Assembly (NCBI RefSeq): GCF_028201475.1
Contig: NZ_CP116383.1
Span: 558,001-622,000 of the forward strand
Source of the DNA: Vibrio sp. SCSIO 43137
GTDB lineage: Bacteria; Pseudomonadota; Gammaproteobacteria; Enterobacterales; Vibrionaceae
Length of the DNA stretch: 64,000 nt
Direction: 5' to 3'
The position numbers and the translations under genes were made by a program. Below the pieces are notes generated by a model that was given only the letters and a program-made list of their open reading frames with translations, made no database searches and had not been told where the DNA came from. Below are positions 48,176 to 59,606 of this stretch, one piece after another; within the stretch, counting starts at the first letter, position 1; every line of letters begins with the position of its first letter.

Positions 48176-49129
48176 GTGAAGAGTCTAAAAAAACACTATA
48201 TTCTTGCCTTACTCATCTCCCTGAGCTCTTCAACATCTGCTGAAGCCTTATCCGACTATAAGCGGGTAGCGGGGCTTTCCGGTAACCTGACTTCCATAGG
48301 CTCAGATACTCTGGCAAGTATGATGTCTATCTGGAGTGAAAAATTCAGTGCCTACTATCCTAATGTCAATATACAGGTTCAGGCGTCAGGCTCTTCTACA
48401 GCAACACCGGCATTAACGGAGGGAACGGCGCAGTTTGGCCCTATGAGCCGGCCTATGAGGATTAAAGAGCTGGAAGCCTTTGAGCGTGAACACGGTTACC
48501 GCCCTGTTGAACTTAAGGTTGCTATTGATGCGATCGGACTGTTTGTACATAAAAACAATCCTGTTAGAGGTATGGATTTTCAACAGATTGATAGTGTGTT
48601 CTCTAATACCATGCGCTGCGGAGCCAATTTTGCCACTGACAGCTGGAATTCTCTGGGAGTCGAGGGTAACTGGGCAAAGCGGCGGATACAGCTGTTCGGA
48701 CGAAATTCCGTTTCAGGTACTTATGGCTACTTTAAGAAAACGGCTCTGTGTGGTGGTGATTTTAAGCCATATGTCAATGAATTACCCGGTTCTGCCTCAG
48801 TGGTTCAGGCGGTAGCCTCTTCTATCAATGCTATCGGCTATTCCGGTGTCGGCTATCAGGTGTCTGGTGTAAAGGTGCTGCCTGTCAGCAGGGAAGGGGA
48901 AGAATATGTTGCTCCGACCAAAGAGAACATTCTTTCCGGAGAATATCCTCTGTCGCGTTTTCTCTATGTATATGTAAACAAACACCCGGCCAAGCCAATG
49001 TCACAGATTGAGAGAGAGTTTGTCCGCTTTATCTTCTCTGAGGAAGGTCAGGAAGTCGTTGAGAAAGAGGGTTACCTGCCAATTTCTCCGGACCTTGCGG
49101 CAGAAGAGCTGAAAAAAGTCGGTTTATAA
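48176..49129 (+). CDS. pstS: Phosphate-binding protein of the Pst system
   Basis: Periplasmic substrate-binding protein, about 317 aa, delivering phosphate to PstCA. Sec signal at the start (KKHYILALLISLSSSTSAEA). The fold is the PstS-like type II binding protein: LTSIGSDTLASMMSIWSEKF, QASGSSTATPALTEGTAQFGPMSR (phosphate-contacting Ser/Thr) and FGRNSVSGTYGYF. Two Cys (in TMRCGANF and TALCGGDF) may form a disulfide. Start GTG 48176, with AGG 8 nt before it; a TTG 5 codons earlier is less likely. Unusually placed, as third gene of the phoBR operon and away from pstCAB. The terminator overlaps its stop codon. Confidence 0.92.
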   Translation: MKSLKKHYILALLISLSSSTSAEALSDYKRVAGLSGNLTSIGSDTLASMMSIWSEKFSAYYPNVNIQVQASGSSTATPALTEGTAQFGPMSRPMRIKELEAFEREHGYRPVELKVAIDAIGLFVHKNNPVRGMDFQQIDSVFSNTMRCGANFATDSWNSLGVEGNWAKRRIQLFGRNSVSGTYGYFKKTALCGGDFKPYVNELPGSASVVQAVASSINAIGYSGVGYQVSGVKVLPVSREGEEYVAPTKENILSGEYPLSRFLYVYVNKHPAKPMSQIEREFVRFIFSEEGQEVVEKEGYLPISPDLAAEELKKVGL

Positions 49130-49139
49130 CCGACTTTTT
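49114..49139. terminator. Terminator overlapping the pstS stop
   Basis: 11-bp stem AAAAGTCGGTT (49114-49124) / AACCGACTTTT (49128-49138); the pstS TAA (49127-49129) lies in the loop. Serves pstS and, on minus, the convergent ppx. Confidence 0.88.
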
Positions 49140-49153
49140 AATGAGTGTAGAGC

Positions 49154-50662
49154 TTAAAACTCCAGTTTCCAGCCCGCTTTTTTCCAGAACTCGCATTCAG
49201 TTTCCAGATCGGCTTGTAACAACTTATTGTTTTCCAGCCAGTCCGCCTCTTTGCAGATCAGTTTCCAGTGATCTTCCTGTTTCACTCTCAGTTTTAATTC
49301 TGGTAATGGGTCGTCATTGCGTTGCCCGTTGAGCAGTACTGACAACCTTAAAATACGAATTAACTGGATAACATGCTTTTTCTTAAACTGAGTAAACTCT
49401 TCCATTTCCTGAAGTTTCAGTGATTTACGGTGGAAGCGCACCAGAGTGGAGAGCACAAGCTGCTGCTCAGCGTTAAAGCCGGGCATATTGGTGTAACGCA
49501 GAATATAAGCGGCATGGCGGTGACACCCTTGATAACTGATACTCAGGCCGACTTCGTGCAGCAGGGCACTCCAGCCAAGCAGGGAGGTCAGTTCTTCATT
49601 GTTCTTAAACTCTTTATCCGTGATAAGTTGTTTTAAAAAGCCGGATGCCTGTTTGCGTACCTTATCGGCATGGCTGAGATCCACCAGATGTTTTCTGGCC
49701 AGATTTTCCGTGGTGCGCATACGGATATCGGTTCGCTCAAAGCGTTCTTCCATCTCATAAAGTAAGCCTTCCCTGAGAGCACCATCGGAAAAGTGCATTT
49801 CTCTGATATCCAGCCCCTTAATTAAAGCGTCCAGAATGGCGACACCGGCAGGGAAAACGGGTTTTCTCTCATCGTTTAACCCTTCAAGTTTTAGGTCGGC
49901 TAAGTTGTCAGCCTGACAGATAAGCTCGATCAGTTTTGCCATGCGTTTGGCCGTGATAATGCCATCTTCATAGCCCATTCCAACCAGCGCTTCGCGTACC
50001 GCTTTTATCGTTCCGGATGAGCCAAGAGCCAGTTGCCAGCCTTTTCTTTTATAGCTCTGAATCAAGGACTCAAACTGCTGCTGGCTGGCGATCTCTGCTC
50101 TGGCAAAGTTTTCACGGCTGAGTTCGCCATTGGGAAAATAACGTTCGGTAAAGCTGACGCAGCCCATCAGCGTACTGTTGACCAGTTCGGCGTCAAAGCC
50201 GTCTCCGATGATTATTTCGGTACTACCGCCACCAATATCAATCACCAGTTTAGATTCAGATTCCGGTTGGGTATGAGCCACACCCAGATAGATAAGACGC
50301 GCTTCTTCTGTTCCGGGAATAATCTCCACCGGAAACGGCAGGATCTCTCTGGCCCTGCGGATAAAAAAGATGGCATTTCTGGCCTGACGTAGCGTATGAG
50401 TTGCGGCAATTCTTACGTCACCGGGTTCAAATCCCTGTAGCCGTTCAGCAAACATAGCTAAACAGTCCAGCCCACGCTGTATCGCCTCTTCACTGAGAAT
50501 ACGGCTCTTATCCAGACCTGATGCCAGACGAACCCGCTGTTTATGACGGCTGACAATATGCAGATCCTCACCGACAACATTGGCGACCACCATATGGAAG
50601 CTGTTAGAGCCGAGGTCAATGGCAGCGATTTTGCGTGATTCTAAGCCGATTTTCTCATTCAT
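49154..50662 (-). CDS. ppx: Exopolyphosphatase
   Basis: Processively removes terminal phosphates from polyphosphate; the same family hydrolyses pppGpp. 502 residues (E. coli 513). ASKHA ATPase-fold motifs: [17 protein letters not shown] (P-loop-like phosphate 1), [14 protein letters not shown] (phosphate 2) and the catalytic Glu region [15 protein letters not shown]-terminal HD-like helical domain follows ([23 protein letters not shown]). Its ATG overlaps the ppk stop by 8 nt, so ppk and ppx form one operon, with the synthesis and breakdown enzymes made together. Confidence 0.96.
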   Translation of the reverse strand: MNEKIGLESRKIAAIDLGSNSFHMVVANVVGEDLHIVSRHKQRVRLASGLDKSRILSEEAIQRGLDCLAMFAERLQGFEPGDVRIAATHTLRQARNAIFFIRRAREILPFPVEIIPGTEEARLIYLGVAHTQPESESKLVIDIGGGSTEIIIGDGFDAELVNSTLMGCVSFTERYFPNGELSRENFARAEIASQQQFESLIQSYKRKGWQLALGSSGTIKAVREALVGMGYEDGIITAKRMAKLIELICQADNLADLKLEGLNDERKPVFPAGVAILDALIKGLDIREMHFSDGALREGLLYEMEERFERTDIRMRTTENLARKHLVDLSHADKVRKQASGFLKQLITDKEFKNNEELTSLLGWSALLHEVGLSISYQGCHRHAAYILRYTNMPGFNAEQQLVLSTLVRFHRKSLKLQEMEEFTQFKKKHVIQLIRILRLSVLLNGQRNDDPLPELKLRVKQEDHWKLICKEADWLENNKLLQADLETECEFWKKAGWKLEF

Positions 50663-52760
50663 TTTTTTCTTTAACTGCTTGGTTGTTTGCCCGGGTCTTT
50701 TTCTCTACCTGTTTGATGTAGTCATAGATTGCGACCTGCGAACGGATTTTCTTTCTATTGCCACGAGGCACATAAGTGTTACTCATCTCTTTATCGATCC
50801 AGCGTGCTTTTACGGTATCGGTAAAGTGGATATTAATTATATCCATGATTCGCTGTTTAAGTCTTTCATCCCGTACCGGAACCGCTACCTCAATACGGTA
50901 ATCGATGTTTCTTGTCATCCAGTCTGCTGAAGAGATGTATACGGACGGATCACCGCCATTTTCGCAGATAATCACTCGTGGATGCTCAAGAAAACGGTCA
51001 ACAATACTGATGATCTCAATATTATCGCTGATCATTTTTACATCGGGAACAAGGGAACACATACCGCGGATAATCATCTTGATTTTAACCCCTGCGGCAC
51101 TGGCGCCATAGAGCTTGTTGATCATGCCTTTATCAACAAGGTTATTGATTTTCAATGTGATTCCGGCTTTTTTTCCCTCTTTGGCATTGGCAATTTCATT
51201 ATCGATCAATCTGTACAAACGACTGCGGGAGTTTCGCGGAGAGACAATTAACTGATTAAACTTAACCGGCCGGTACGGGTTCTCGATATAACCAAATACA
51301 TTTCTCACTTCGTTAGTGATCTCAGGATCGGCGGTCAGCAAGGTGAAGTCGGTATAAATACGGGCGGTTTTTTCGTGAAAGTTGCCTGTGCCTATATGGG
51401 CGTAGCGGACAATCTCATCGCCTTCCCGGCGGGATATCAGCAGCAGTTTAGAGTGGATCTTAAGACCCGGGGCACCAAACTGAACATGAACCCCGGCTTC
51501 AGTCAGTACCTTAGACCATTCGATGTTGGCCTCTTCGTCAAACCTTGCCTGCAGTTCAACCACTACGGTTACCTCTTTACCACTATGTACCGCGTCGATC
51601 AGAGAGTTCATCAACTTGGAGTTTTTCGCTACCCGGTAGATGTTTATTTTTATGCTGCGTACTTTTGGATCAAACGAGGCCTGCCGCACCAGCTCAGTAA
51701 TATGATCGAAGGTGTGATAAGGGTAATAAAGCAGTATGTCCTGCGCTTTGATGGCATCAAAGCTGTTGTCGTAGTTATCGAAGTCGGCACAGGTCAGTGG
51801 TGGCAGAGGTTTGTTTTCAAGGTAATCGCGTCCCACATTAGGAAAGCCGATAAAGTCTTTAAAGTTGTGGTAACGTCCACCGGCAATCAGGTTATCGTAG
51901 TTGGAAATCTGCAGCGTATTACACAGGAAAGAGAGCATATCTTTCGGCATCTCTCTCTCATAAACAAAGCGTACCGGCATGGCTGTCAGACGCTGGGAAA
52001 CTCCCTCAGACATCTGTTCCAGCAAGCTATGTTCCACCTCAAAGCCTAAGTCGTACTCTGCATCCCGGGTCATTTTCATGGAGTAACAGGCCAGTGACTC
52101 ATACTCAAAGAAGCCTCTGAAAATATCATCCAGACAGTAACGGATAATGTTATCCAGCAAAATAATGGTTTTACGTCTCTTGCCCTTCTGCTCCGGAACC
52201 ATCACAAAGCGAGGCAGCTGATCGGTCGGGATCTCCAGCAGGGCATACTGAGAGGTCTCCTTTTTCTTCTTCTTTTTTAGTTCAACGGCAAGATAAGCGT
52301 ACTCATCCTTCAGAAACTGCAGTACATCAATATCATCGTTAATCAGTAGCGGAGTAATATGGGGCAGAACCTCTTTTCTGAAGTATTGGGTTACCCACTT
52401 TTGCTGCTCTTCATTTAACTGGCTTTCATTAACCAGAAAAATACGCCGCCGTGCCATTTCAAGCAGCAGCTCACCGTAGAGTTCATCGAAGTCATTTTCC
52501 AACTGAGCGGCTTTTGTCTGCATTTTCGATAACAGAATCTTGGCGTCGTCGTTACCGCCACTCTCTTTTGAGATTAAAATGCGTCGTTTAACATCAGCAA
52601 ATCTGACCTTATAAAACTCATCAAGGTTGTTTGAGTAAATTCCCAGAAAGCGGATACGCTCAATAAGCGGAACATTTTTATCGGCCGCTTCCTGCAATAC
52701 ACGTTCATTAAATGATAACCAGCTTAGTTCTTTATCTATATACAGCTTTTCTGCGCTCAT
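50655..52760 (-). CDS. ppk: Polyphosphate kinase 1
   Basis: Reversible, membrane-associated enzyme that polymerises the gamma-phosphate of ATP into polyphosphate. 701 residues (E. coli 688). N-terminal helical domain ([18 protein letters not shown]), head domain, and two PLD-like catalytic domains. The autophosphorylated His should be His455 in [20 protein letters not shown], equivalent to E. coli His435 from memory. The second conserved block lies near [20 protein letters not shown]. Divergent from pstC, with about 210 bp between. A palindrome, TTCCCTGACAGGGAA (52798-52812), lies in its leader. Confidence 0.97.
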   Translation of the reverse strand: MSAEKLYIDKELSWLSFNERVLQEAADKNVPLIERIRFLGIYSNNLDEFYKVRFADVKRRILISKESGGNDDAKILLSKMQTKAAQLENDFDELYGELLLEMARRRIFLVNESQLNEEQQKWVTQYFRKEVLPHITPLLINDDIDVLQFLKDEYAYLAVELKKKKKKETSQYALLEIPTDQLPRFVMVPEQKGKRRKTIILLDNIIRYCLDDIFRGFFEYESLACYSMKMTRDAEYDLGFEVEHSLLEQMSEGVSQRLTAMPVRFVYEREMPKDMLSFLCNTLQISNYDNLIAGGRYHNFKDFIGFPNVGRDYLENKPLPPLTCADFDNYDNSFDAIKAQDILLYYPYHTFDHITELVRQASFDPKVRSIKINIYRVAKNSKLMNSLIDAVHSGKEVTVVVELQARFDEEANIEWSKVLTEAGVHVQFGAPGLKIHSKLLLISRREGDEIVRYAHIGTGNFHEKTARIYTDFTLLTADPEITNEVRNVFGYIENPYRPVKFNQLIVSPRNSRSRLYRLIDNEIANAKEGKKAGITLKINNLVDKGMINKLYGASAAGVKIKMIIRGMCSLVPDVKMISDNIEIISIVDRFLEHPRVIICENGGDPSVYISSADWMTRNIDYRIEVAVPVRDERLKQRIMDIINIHFTDTVKARWIDKEMSNTYVPRGNRKKIRSQVAIYDYIKQVEKKTRANNQAVKEKNE

Positions 52761-52905
52761 ATTACCTTCCGACGATGTTAGCCACTACTTGAGGAGTTTC
52801 CCTGACAGGGAAGAGTGAAAGGTAGGTGTTTTCTGTTACAAAAATATTTCACAGAAGCCTACGTGTGAATTTTGCCCCACTATTTTCAAGTGTTTATAAA
52901 TTTAG

Positions 52906-52922
52906 TGTAATCTAACTGTCAT
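52906..52922 (+). promoter_or_regulatory. Pho box upstream of pstC
   Basis: TGTAAT (52906-52911) and TGTCAT (52917-52922), 11 bp apart, about 10 bp before a TATTAT -10 candidate (52932-52937). Fits PhoB activation of pstCAB-phoU. Confidence 0.65.
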
Positions 52923-52968
52923 GCAAACGAAATATTATTGGCGACAAATATACAGAGGCCCCCTTTAG

Positions 52969-55188
52969 ATGTCCGCATCCGGTTTTTCCCTTAAAGAGAG
53001 GGATAAAAAACGTTTTTTAAAAGATCGCATAGCCCGAATTACTGTCACAGGTGGTGGGGTAGGTGTGCTGGCGGCGATCTTGCTGCTGTTTGTCTATCTT
53101 TTAATGATCGTTACCCCTCTGTTTTCTGACGGATATGTTGAAAGTACAGGGCAATATAACTTTGCCGCTGGGGAAGATATTGTCGCCGTAAGTGTGGGGG
53201 AGTATGGCGAAAATGCTTATCTGTTTGATGATAAAGGTCTGGTTCGCTATCTCAGCTTTAAAGGCGACAGTGCACAGACAGTGCTGGCTCGTCAGGTGAT
53301 GAATGAGCCCACTAGCTTTGCTGCCGGAGACAAAGCTCACGGCTGGTATGCCTATGGCAATAATCAGGGTGAAGTCGTTGCAGTTAAGCCATCCTTTCAG
53401 GCTAACTTTACCGCACAGGGCAGAGTCCTGACTCCTGAGCTGGAGCGTTTTTATGGCGGGCAGACAATCCTGCTGGATCCGCAAAGAGAAGCCATTGTTC
53501 AACTGAGCTTTGCTATTTCTGAGAGTAAAGGGATATTTGTCGGCGTCACGGCGTCAGGAAAGGCGTATGCCGTTGAAGCAGAGCAGCTTTTACCGGAAAG
53601 CAGTACCTCGGTCTGGAAGCATAAAGCGGTCACCTTACCCGGCTTTCCGCAGCAGACAGACAAACTGTTGTTATCGCCTGACGGTCGTCAGTTATTCGTA
53701 CTGTCCGGAAATGATCTGATTGTGATGAACAGAAAGGCGGATAAGTTCAGGGTACGTGAGATAGTCGATCTAGTACGGGATGGCGATGAGAAGAGTGTTG
53801 CAGATATCGCGCTGCTCGCCGGTGCCCAGTCTTTGATGGTCTCTTATTCCGACAATACAGTTTCTCAGTGGTTTGATGTGCTTAAGAGCGGTCAGCGCCA
53901 CCTTACCCAAATCCGCAGTTTTCAGCTAAATAGCCCCGTCAGTCGTTTGATTATGGATCCGTTCCGCAAGGGGTTTTATAGCCTGCACCACAATGGCGAG
54001 CTAAAGAGTTTCTACACTACAAGTGAAAGAGAGCTGTTTTCTGAAACAGCAATAGATGCTGCTCCATTAGCTGCGGGGCTGTCGGGTAATGAAAGATATT
54101 TAATCACGGCGGGTAAACAGTCATTACAGGTTTTTCAGATAGAGAATGCTCACCCGGAAGTCTCCTTTAACTCTCTGTGGAGAAAAGTCTGGTATGAGAA
54201 CTATCCTGAGCCGGAGTTTGTCTGGCAGTCCACATCGGCCAGCGATGATTTTGAAGCTAAGTTTAGTCTGATCCCTATCGCCTTCGGTACCTTAAAGGCC
54301 ACCTTCTATACCATGCTTTTCTCAGTACCTATCGCTATTATGGGCGCCATTTACACCGCCTATTTTATGTCTTCACCTATGAGAAGTGCCGTTAAGCCAG
54401 CGGTAGAGCTGATGGAAGCACTGCCTACGGTTATTATCGGATTTCTCGCCGGCATCTGGCTGGCACCTATTATTGAGAATAACCTGACCGGGGTGGTCAG
54501 TATGATGATCCTTCTGCCGTTCTCAGCCTTGCTGGTTGGGTTGATCTGGAGTCTGTTGTCAAATGTGTCCGGCAGACGGCTACCCGGTGGCTGGCATTCC
54601 ATTGCATTAGTCCCTGTTTTTCTGATTATTATTTTGATCAGCCTTAACTCCTCTACTGTGCTGGAGCAGTGGTTGTTTAACGGCGATGTGCGAATATTCC
54701 TTTCTGAATACGGGCTGGATTATGACCAGAGAAATGCCCTGATTGTCGGTATGGCGATGGGCTTTGCTGTTATTCCCACCATATTTACCATTGCAGAAGA
54801 TGCTATTTTTTCTGTACCTAAGCATCTGTCTGATGGTTCCCTTGCTTTGGGGGCGACTCAGTGGCAGACCTTGATATATGTGGTTCTGCTAACAGCCAGC
54901 CCGGGAATATTCTCTGCGGTAATGATTGGCTTGGGCAGGGCGGTTGGTGAGACCATGATCGTTCTGATGGCGACGGGAAATACGCCGATAATGGATCTTA
55001 ATATTTTTGATGGTATGAGAAGTCTGGCGGCGACCATTGCGGTAGAAATGCCTGAGTCAGAAGTTGGCGGCACACATTATCGTCTGCTGTTTCTGGCGGC
55101 TCTTTTACTGTTTATTTTTACCTTCTTTGTAAACTCTCTGGCAGAGATCGTCAGGCAGAGACTAAAAGAAAAATATAGCTCAATGTAG
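52969..55188 (+). CDS. pstC: Phosphate ABC transporter permease PstC, long form
   Basis: 739-residue inner-membrane permease, much longer than E. coli PstC (about 319). TM1 at about 25-48; then a large periplasmic insert (about 50-430) rich in beta strands with WD/PQQ-like repeat character (LLSPDGRQLFVLSGNDLIV). The canonical binding-protein-dependent permease domain follows (about 440-735), with EALPTVIIGFLAGIWLAP and the EAA-type loop LGATQWQTLIYVVLLTASPG. The last part matches PstC. The insert may gate or sense the substrate; unknown. First gene of pstCAB-phoU, eight bases from pstA. Confidence 0.9.
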   Translation: MSASGFSLKERDKKRFLKDRIARITVTGGGVGVLAAILLLFVYLLMIVTPLFSDGYVESTGQYNFAAGEDIVAVSVGEYGENAYLFDDKGLVRYLSFKGDSAQTVLARQVMNEPTSFAAGDKAHGWYAYGNNQGEVVAVKPSFQANFTAQGRVLTPELERFYGGQTILLDPQREAIVQLSFAISESKGIFVGVTASGKAYAVEAEQLLPESSTSVWKHKAVTLPGFPQQTDKLLLSPDGRQLFVLSGNDLIVMNRKADKFRVREIVDLVRDGDEKSVADIALLAGAQSLMVSYSDNTVSQWFDVLKSGQRHLTQIRSFQLNSPVSRLIMDPFRKGFYSLHHNGELKSFYTTSERELFSETAIDAAPLAAGLSGNERYLITAGKQSLQVFQIENAHPEVSFNSLWRKVWYENYPEPEFVWQSTSASDDFEAKFSLIPIAFGTLKATFYTMLFSVPIAIMGAIYTAYFMSSPMRSAVKPAVELMEALPTVIIGFLAGIWLAPIIENNLTGVVSMMILLPFSALLVGLIWSLLSNVSGRRLPGGWHSIALVPVFLIIILISLNSSTVLEQWLFNGDVRIFLSEYGLDYDQRNALIVGMAMGFAVIPTIFTIAEDAIFSVPKHLSDGSLALGATQWQTLIYVVLLTASPGIFSAVMIGLGRAVGETMIVLMATGNTPIMDLNIFDGMRSLAATIAVEMPESEVGGTHYRLLFLAALLLFIFTFFVNSLAEIVRQRLKEKYSSM

Positions 55189-55196
55189 GTTTTAAC

Positions 55197-56852
55197 GTGA
55201 AGTTTATAAAACAGTGGCTGGTATCAGGGAAACCATGGGTATGGTTAACGGGAGGTGCGGTAAGCATCAGCCTGATCTCTGTGTTTGGCCTTCTGTTACT
55301 GATTGGCTGGAAAGGGTTAACCTACTTCTGGCCGACCCAACTATCCATGTGGCAGGACACTAATGGCAAACGCATTGTCGGTCAGGTCTACCAACGTGAT
55401 TCAGTGCCGGCAGAATATATTTCTGCCCAGAATCGGAGCCTGACAGGTAATGTCGAAAAACCTGCCCGGGTAGAGCGGTTAAATATAAAAATTGCTAATC
55501 GCGAGCTCTACTCCCTCGATTTTATTTCCCTTCTGCAGGATGAGGTGACTCATCTTGGCTACCCAAAAGAGTGGGCGGTGTTTGAACGGACTCAAAATGG
55601 AGACTTTTTTGGTAAGCCTCTCGCATATGTAACGGAAAATGGCCGTTATTCCAGCGATCTTCAAACTCATATCCGTCATGCTATCGACTTTGCTGAGACA
55701 CTGCGTATAGAAATAGAGAGGATCTCCAATCAGGATATCCGTCAGATAGGCTGGAAGTTAAATCAACTGAGGTTGGAAAAGCAGAAGGCAGAGCTTAATG
55801 GTGAACTAACCGCAGGGTTTATTGAAGAGTATTCTGAAAAGAAACAAGCCCTTTCATCCCTGTTATCAGAAGCAGAATCTAAATTGGATCTGCTACGGCA
55901 GCGGTTGAGGGGAGATTATATTCTGGTTGAGGATATGACCGGCCAGCAGAGTCCGATTTCGATGGAGTATGTTCTCGATGCCTGGTATCCCAATGATATG
56001 AGTTTTGCTGAAAAGCTGGTGCACTGGTTAACTCAGGTAACTAAGTTTATTCTTGATGAACCAAGGGAAGCCAACTCAGAGGGGGGGATATTTCCGGCCA
56101 TATTCGGCACGGTTTTTCTGGTGATTATGATGTCCGTTATCGTAACGCCTCTCGGGGTTATCGCTGCTATTTATCTACACGAGTACGCCGCCAGTAACAT
56201 GCTGACCCGTATGATACGGGTTGCCGTGATTAATCTGGCTGGTGTTCCTTCCATTGTTTATGGTGTTTTCGGACTCGGTTTTTTTGTGTATCACATTGGC
56301 GGTTCGATAGATGAGCTGTTTTATGCTGATAAGCTGCCGGCGCCGACATTTGGTACGCCAGGTATTCTTTGGTCGGCATTGACCTTAGCCTTACTCACGC
56401 TTCCGGTTGTGATTGTCTCAACGGAAGAGGGGCTAAGCAGAATTCCATCGTCGGTTCGTAATGGTTCCTATGCTCTGGGGGCAACCCAGTTTGAAACCCT
56501 ATGGCGCATCGTAATCCCTATGGCCAGCCCGGCCATTTTAACTGGTTTGATATTAGCGATTGCCAGAGCCGCCGGAGAGGTAGCTCCGCTAATGCTGGTG
56601 GGGGTGGCTAAGCTGGCTCCCAGTCTGCCGGTTGACGGAAATTTTCCCTTTATCCATCTGGAGCGTAAATTTATGCACCTTGGTTATCATATTTATGATG
56701 TCGGGTTTCAGGCTCCCAATACTGAGGCCGCGCGCCCGCTGGTTTACGCTACCTCTTTTCTGTTGGTGATGGTTGTTGTAGGGTTAAACCTGACCGCGAT
56801 TAATATCCGAAACAACTTACGAGAGAAATACCGCTCTCTGGGACAAGATTAA
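55197..56852 (+). CDS. pstA: Phosphate ABC transporter permease PstA, long form
   Basis: 551-residue permease partner of PstC (E. coli PstA about 296). TM1 about 15-40, then a periplasmic insert with a long charged coiled-coil (about 165-235, [10 protein letters not shown]... through [10 protein letters not shown]). The permease domain follows (about 295-545), with [19 protein letters not shown] and the EAA loop [21 protein letters not shown]. Start GTG 55197. Both permeases of this operon are extended at the same place, so the two inserts probably interact (inference). Gap to pstB is 2 nt. Confidence 0.92.
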   Translation: MKFIKQWLVSGKPWVWLTGGAVSISLISVFGLLLLIGWKGLTYFWPTQLSMWQDTNGKRIVGQVYQRDSVPAEYISAQNRSLTGNVEKPARVERLNIKIANRELYSLDFISLLQDEVTHLGYPKEWAVFERTQNGDFFGKPLAYVTENGRYSSDLQTHIRHAIDFAETLRIEIERISNQDIRQIGWKLNQLRLEKQKAELNGELTAGFIEEYSEKKQALSSLLSEAESKLDLLRQRLRGDYILVEDMTGQQSPISMEYVLDAWYPNDMSFAEKLVHWLTQVTKFILDEPREANSEGGIFPAIFGTVFLVIMMSVIVTPLGVIAAIYLHEYAASNMLTRMIRVAVINLAGVPSIVYGVFGLGFFVYHIGGSIDELFYADKLPAPTFGTPGILWSALTLALLTLPVVIVSTEEGLSRIPSSVRNGSYALGATQFETLWRIVIPMASPAILTGLILAIARAAGEVAPLMLVGVAKLAPSLPVDGNFPFIHLERKFMHLGYHIYDVGFQAPNTEAARPLVYATSFLLVMVVVGLNLTAINIRNNLREKYRSLGQD

Positions 56853-56854
56853 GT

Positions 56855-57673
56855 ATGTACTCTGTCAGCTCTACACTGGGTTATGAACCGCCGCTAGACG
56901 TTCATAGTTTGTCTGATGACAATACTGCAATTGCCATAGATAACCTCAATCTGTTCTACAACAACAGTCAGGCGCTGGTGGATATTTCCATGAGAATACC
57001 CAAAGGCAAGGTGACCTCATTTATCGGCCCGTCTGGCTGTGGTAAGTCAACCTTGCTACGTTGTATTAACCGCATGAATGATCTCGTTGAAGGGTGCCGT
57101 ATAGAGGGTCAGGTCAGCCTGAACGGTAAGAGCATTTACCATAGCGATGTCGATGTAGCGACATTACGGCGCCGTGTCGGGATGGTCTTTCAGAGGCCGA
57201 ACCCTTTCCCTAAGTCTATCTACGAGAATGTTATCTTTGGCCTTCGCCTGCAGGGAGTGAAGAATGCCAGAGTGCTTGATGATGCGGTAGAGAAATCCTT
57301 AAAAGCCGCTGCGCTGTGGGATGAGGTTAAAGACAGACTGCATGATAGCGCTTTTGGCCTGTCTGGTGGTCAGCAGCAACGTCTGGTGATAGCTCGTGCC
57401 ATCGCCATTGAACCCGAAGTATTATTGCTGGATGAGCCTACTTCCGCCCTTGATCCTATCTCGACATTGACTATTGAAGAGCTGGTCAATGAGCTTAAAA
57501 ACAAGTACACAGTAGTGATTGTTACCCATAATATGCAGCAGGCTGCCCGGGTGAGTGACTATACAGCTTTTGTCCATTTAGGTAAGCTAGTCGAGTACAA
57601 CGATACGGATTCCATTTTTACCTCACCAGTTAAGAAACGGACGGAAGATTACATTACCGGCCGTTACGGTTAA
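56855..57673 (+). CDS. pstB: Phosphate ABC transporter ATPase PstB
   Basis: 272-residue cytosolic ATPase driving phosphate import. Walker [12 protein letters not shown] (about residue 58), Q-loop [15 protein letters not shown], signature [14 protein letters not shown], Walker [14 protein letters not shown] and H-switch THNMQQA. All PstB-specific features are present. It also relays phosphate status to PhoU/PhoR. Position third in pstCAB-phoU. Confidence 0.97.
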   Translation: MYSVSSTLGYEPPLDVHSLSDDNTAIAIDNLNLFYNNSQALVDISMRIPKGKVTSFIGPSGCGKSTLLRCINRMNDLVEGCRIEGQVSLNGKSIYHSDVDVATLRRRVGMVFQRPNPFPKSIYENVIFGLRLQGVKNARVLDDAVEKSLKAAALWDEVKDRLHDSAFGLSGGQQQRLVIARAIAIEPEVLLLDEPTSALDPISTLTIEELVNELKNKYTVVIVTHNMQQAARVSDYTAFVHLGKLVEYNDTDSIFTSPVKKRTEDYITGRYG

Positions 57674-57693
57674 CGCAACAGATAAGGGTCGCT

Positions 57694-58392
57694 ATGCATT
57701 TTGGTCGTCATATCTCCGGTCAGTTTAACGTCGAACTAGAGTCTATCCGGACTCATGTTTTGACCATGGGAGGTCTGGTTGAGCAGCAACTCTCTTTTGC
57801 CATGCAGGCACTGAATAAAGAAGATATTGAGCTGGCTAAGAAGGTGGTCAAAGATGACCATAAAGTGAATGCCCTTGAGGTTTCTATCGATGAAGCCTGT
57901 ACCCGTATTATTGCCAAACGTCAGCCGACGGCGAAAGATCTACGTTTAGTGATGGCCATTATTAAAACCATCACAGATTTGGAGCGAATCGGTGATGTTG
58001 CCACCCGGATTGCCCGTGTTGCCATTGAAACGCCTTCCACCAAAGAGCAGAAATTCCACGTTTCCCTTGAGCCTTTATGCCGGCAGGCCATTGAGATGTT
58101 GCATCAGGTTCTGGACTCATTTGCCCGTATGGATGTTGATGCGGCGGCCAATGTGTATAAGTTAGATAATAAACTTGATGCGGAATATGAAGCGGTTATC
58201 CGCCAGTTGATGACCTATATGATGGAAGATCCGAAAAATATTCCTACCATACTGCAAATCATGTGGTCTGCCCGTGCTATTGAGAGGGTCGGAGATCGTT
58301 GTCAGAATATTTGTGAGTACATTATCTACTTTGTTAAGGGCAAAGATGTGCGCCATCTGGATGAAGAAGACATTGATAAATACCTGAGCTAA
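57694..58392 (+). CDS. phoU: Phosphate signalling protein PhoU
   Basis: 232-residue helical peripheral protein linking PstB to PhoR and keeping PhoB unphosphorylated when phosphate is plentiful. Two three-helix PhoU repeats (about 15-105 and 118-210), each with the metal-site motif ([38 protein letters not shown]). Begins [21 protein letters not shown]. Last gene of the operon, with a strong terminator. Confidence 0.97.
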   Translation: MHFGRHISGQFNVELESIRTHVLTMGGLVEQQLSFAMQALNKEDIELAKKVVKDDHKVNALEVSIDEACTRIIAKRQPTAKDLRLVMAIIKTITDLERIGDVATRIARVAIETPSTKEQKFHVSLEPLCRQAIEMLHQVLDSFARMDVDAAANVYKLDNKLDAEYEAVIRQLMTYMMEDPKNIPTILQIMWSARAIERVGDRCQNICEYIIYFVKGKDVRHLDEEDIDKYLS

Positions 58393-58413
58393 TCAGGCTG
58401 AGGATATAGAGAT

Positions 58414-58441
58414 AAAAGGAGCTGATTTCAGCTCCTTTTTT
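58414..58441. terminator. Terminator after phoU
   Basis: 11-bp stem AAAGGAGCTGA (58415-58425) / TCAGCTCCTTT (58428-58438) with T tail; also faces the convergent acr3 gene. Confidence 0.88.
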
Positions 58442-58453
58442 GTGGCAACTTAT

Positions 58454-59515
58454 TTATTGTTGCTTCTGAAGTGAGTACTTTCTTTTCAGGGTGAAGTTAA
58501 CCAACGCAATAAGTACCGGAACTTCAATTAGCGGGCCGATAACACCAGCAAAAGCTTGTGGTGAGTTCAGGCCGAAAACAGCAATAGCCACAGCGATGGC
58601 CAGTTCAAAATTATTACCGGTTGCGGTATAGGCAACAGATGCATTCTTATCGAATGGGATACCCATTCTTTTCGCCATATAAAAGCTGGTAAAGAACATC
58701 AGAACAAAATAGATACCAAGAGGAATGGCTACCCGCACCACCTGCATTGGCAACTCTATGATCATTTCTCCTTTCAGGCTAAACATCAGCACAATGGTTG
58801 CCAGCAGGGCAATAAGTGTGATTGGGGAGATGGCAGGAATAAAGCTATCTGTGTACCACTGCTCTCCTTTTTTGCTAATCAGGATTTTCCGGCTCAGAAA
58901 ACCAGCCAGAAAAGGAATACCAAGGTAGATCAAAACACTCTCTGCGATATCAATAATGGAGATATCAATAAGCTGCCCCTTAACTCCAAAGTAAGGGGGC
59001 AGTACAGTGATAAATAACCAGGCCAGAACACTGTAAGTCGCAATTTGAAACAGGCTATTCAGGGCGACAAGCGCTGCCGCATATTCTCTGTTACCACCAC
59101 CAATATCGTTCCAGACCAGAACCATAGCAATGCAGCGGGCTAAGCCGATAAGGATAACGCCGGTCATTAACTCAGGCTGATCAGCAAGAAAGATAACCGC
59201 AAGAGCAAACATCAGTACCGGGCCGATAATCCAGTTAAGGGTCAGAGAAAGGGTGACCGCTTTTTTGTCGTTAAATACCTTGCCTAATAGGCTGTAGTCA
59301 ACTTTAGCCAGAGGAGGATACATCATCAGAATAAGGCCAAATGCCAGTAAGATATTGGTGTTGCCAATGGTCATCGAACTGTTCATGGACTCAATTGACT
59401 GGGGAAAAGCGACTCCGAGCGCCACGCCGACAGCCATGGCGAGAAAGATCCACAAGGTTAAAAAGCGATCCAGAAAGCCGAGCTGTTTTGGCTGTTCTAA
59501 TGCAATATCTGACAT
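58454..59515 (-). CDS. acr3: Arsenite efflux transporter of the ACR3 family
   Basis: 353-residue inner-membrane transporter with about ten helices that exports As(III), driven by the proton gradient. Family motifs: [37 protein letters not shown] (Cys128 is the conserved thiol needed for transport in characterised ACR3 proteins), [19 protein letters not shown] and [12 protein letters not shown]. It is not the ArsB type. Second gene of arsR-acr3 on minus, with 91 bp between, which includes a second copy of the putative ArsR palindrome. No arsC reductase or arsH gene is adjacent. Confidence 0.93.
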   Translation of the reverse strand: MSDIALEQPKQLGFLDRFLTLWIFLAMAVGVALGVAFPQSIESMNSSMTIGNTNILLAFGLILMMYPPLAKVDYSLLGKVFNDKKAVTLSLTLNWIIGPVLMFALAVIFLADQPELMTGVILIGLARCIAMVLVWNDIGGGNREYAAALVALNSLFQIATYSVLAWLFITVLPPYFGVKGQLIDISIIDIAESVLIYLGIPFLAGFLSRKILISKKGEQWYTDSFIPAISPITLIALLATIVLMFSLKGEMIIELPMQVVRVAIPLGIYFVLMFFTSFYMAKRMGIPFDKNASVAYTATGNNFELAIAVAIAVFGLNSPQAFAGVIGPLIEVPVLIALVNFTLKRKYSLQKQQ

Positions 59516-59544
59516 AATTTCCTCTGAGTGATTTATTATCGCTA

Positions 59545-59560
59545 ATCGTCGAAAGACGAT
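59545..59560. promoter_or_regulatory. ATCGTC-N4-GACGAT palindrome between arsR and acr3
   Basis: ATCGTC (59545-59550) and GACGAT (59555-59560) with loop GAAA, 30 bp upstream of the acr3 start. Same half-sites as at 59957-59972. Probably an operator, not a terminator: no T run. Confidence 0.55.
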
Positions 59561-59606
59561 TTGTTTAATTGTAAAAAAGGCTGATAAGCATCAGCCTCTA
59601 TAGCTT

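Noticed and set aside
51375..52049. 224-codon plus-strand ORF opposite ppk
   Set aside because: Antisense shadow of ppk; no initiation signals.
52798..52812. TTCCCTGACAGGGAA palindrome before ppk as a possible Pho box
   Set aside because: PhoB sites are direct repeats with 11-bp spacing; no second half-site at that distance. Kept only as a leader hairpin.
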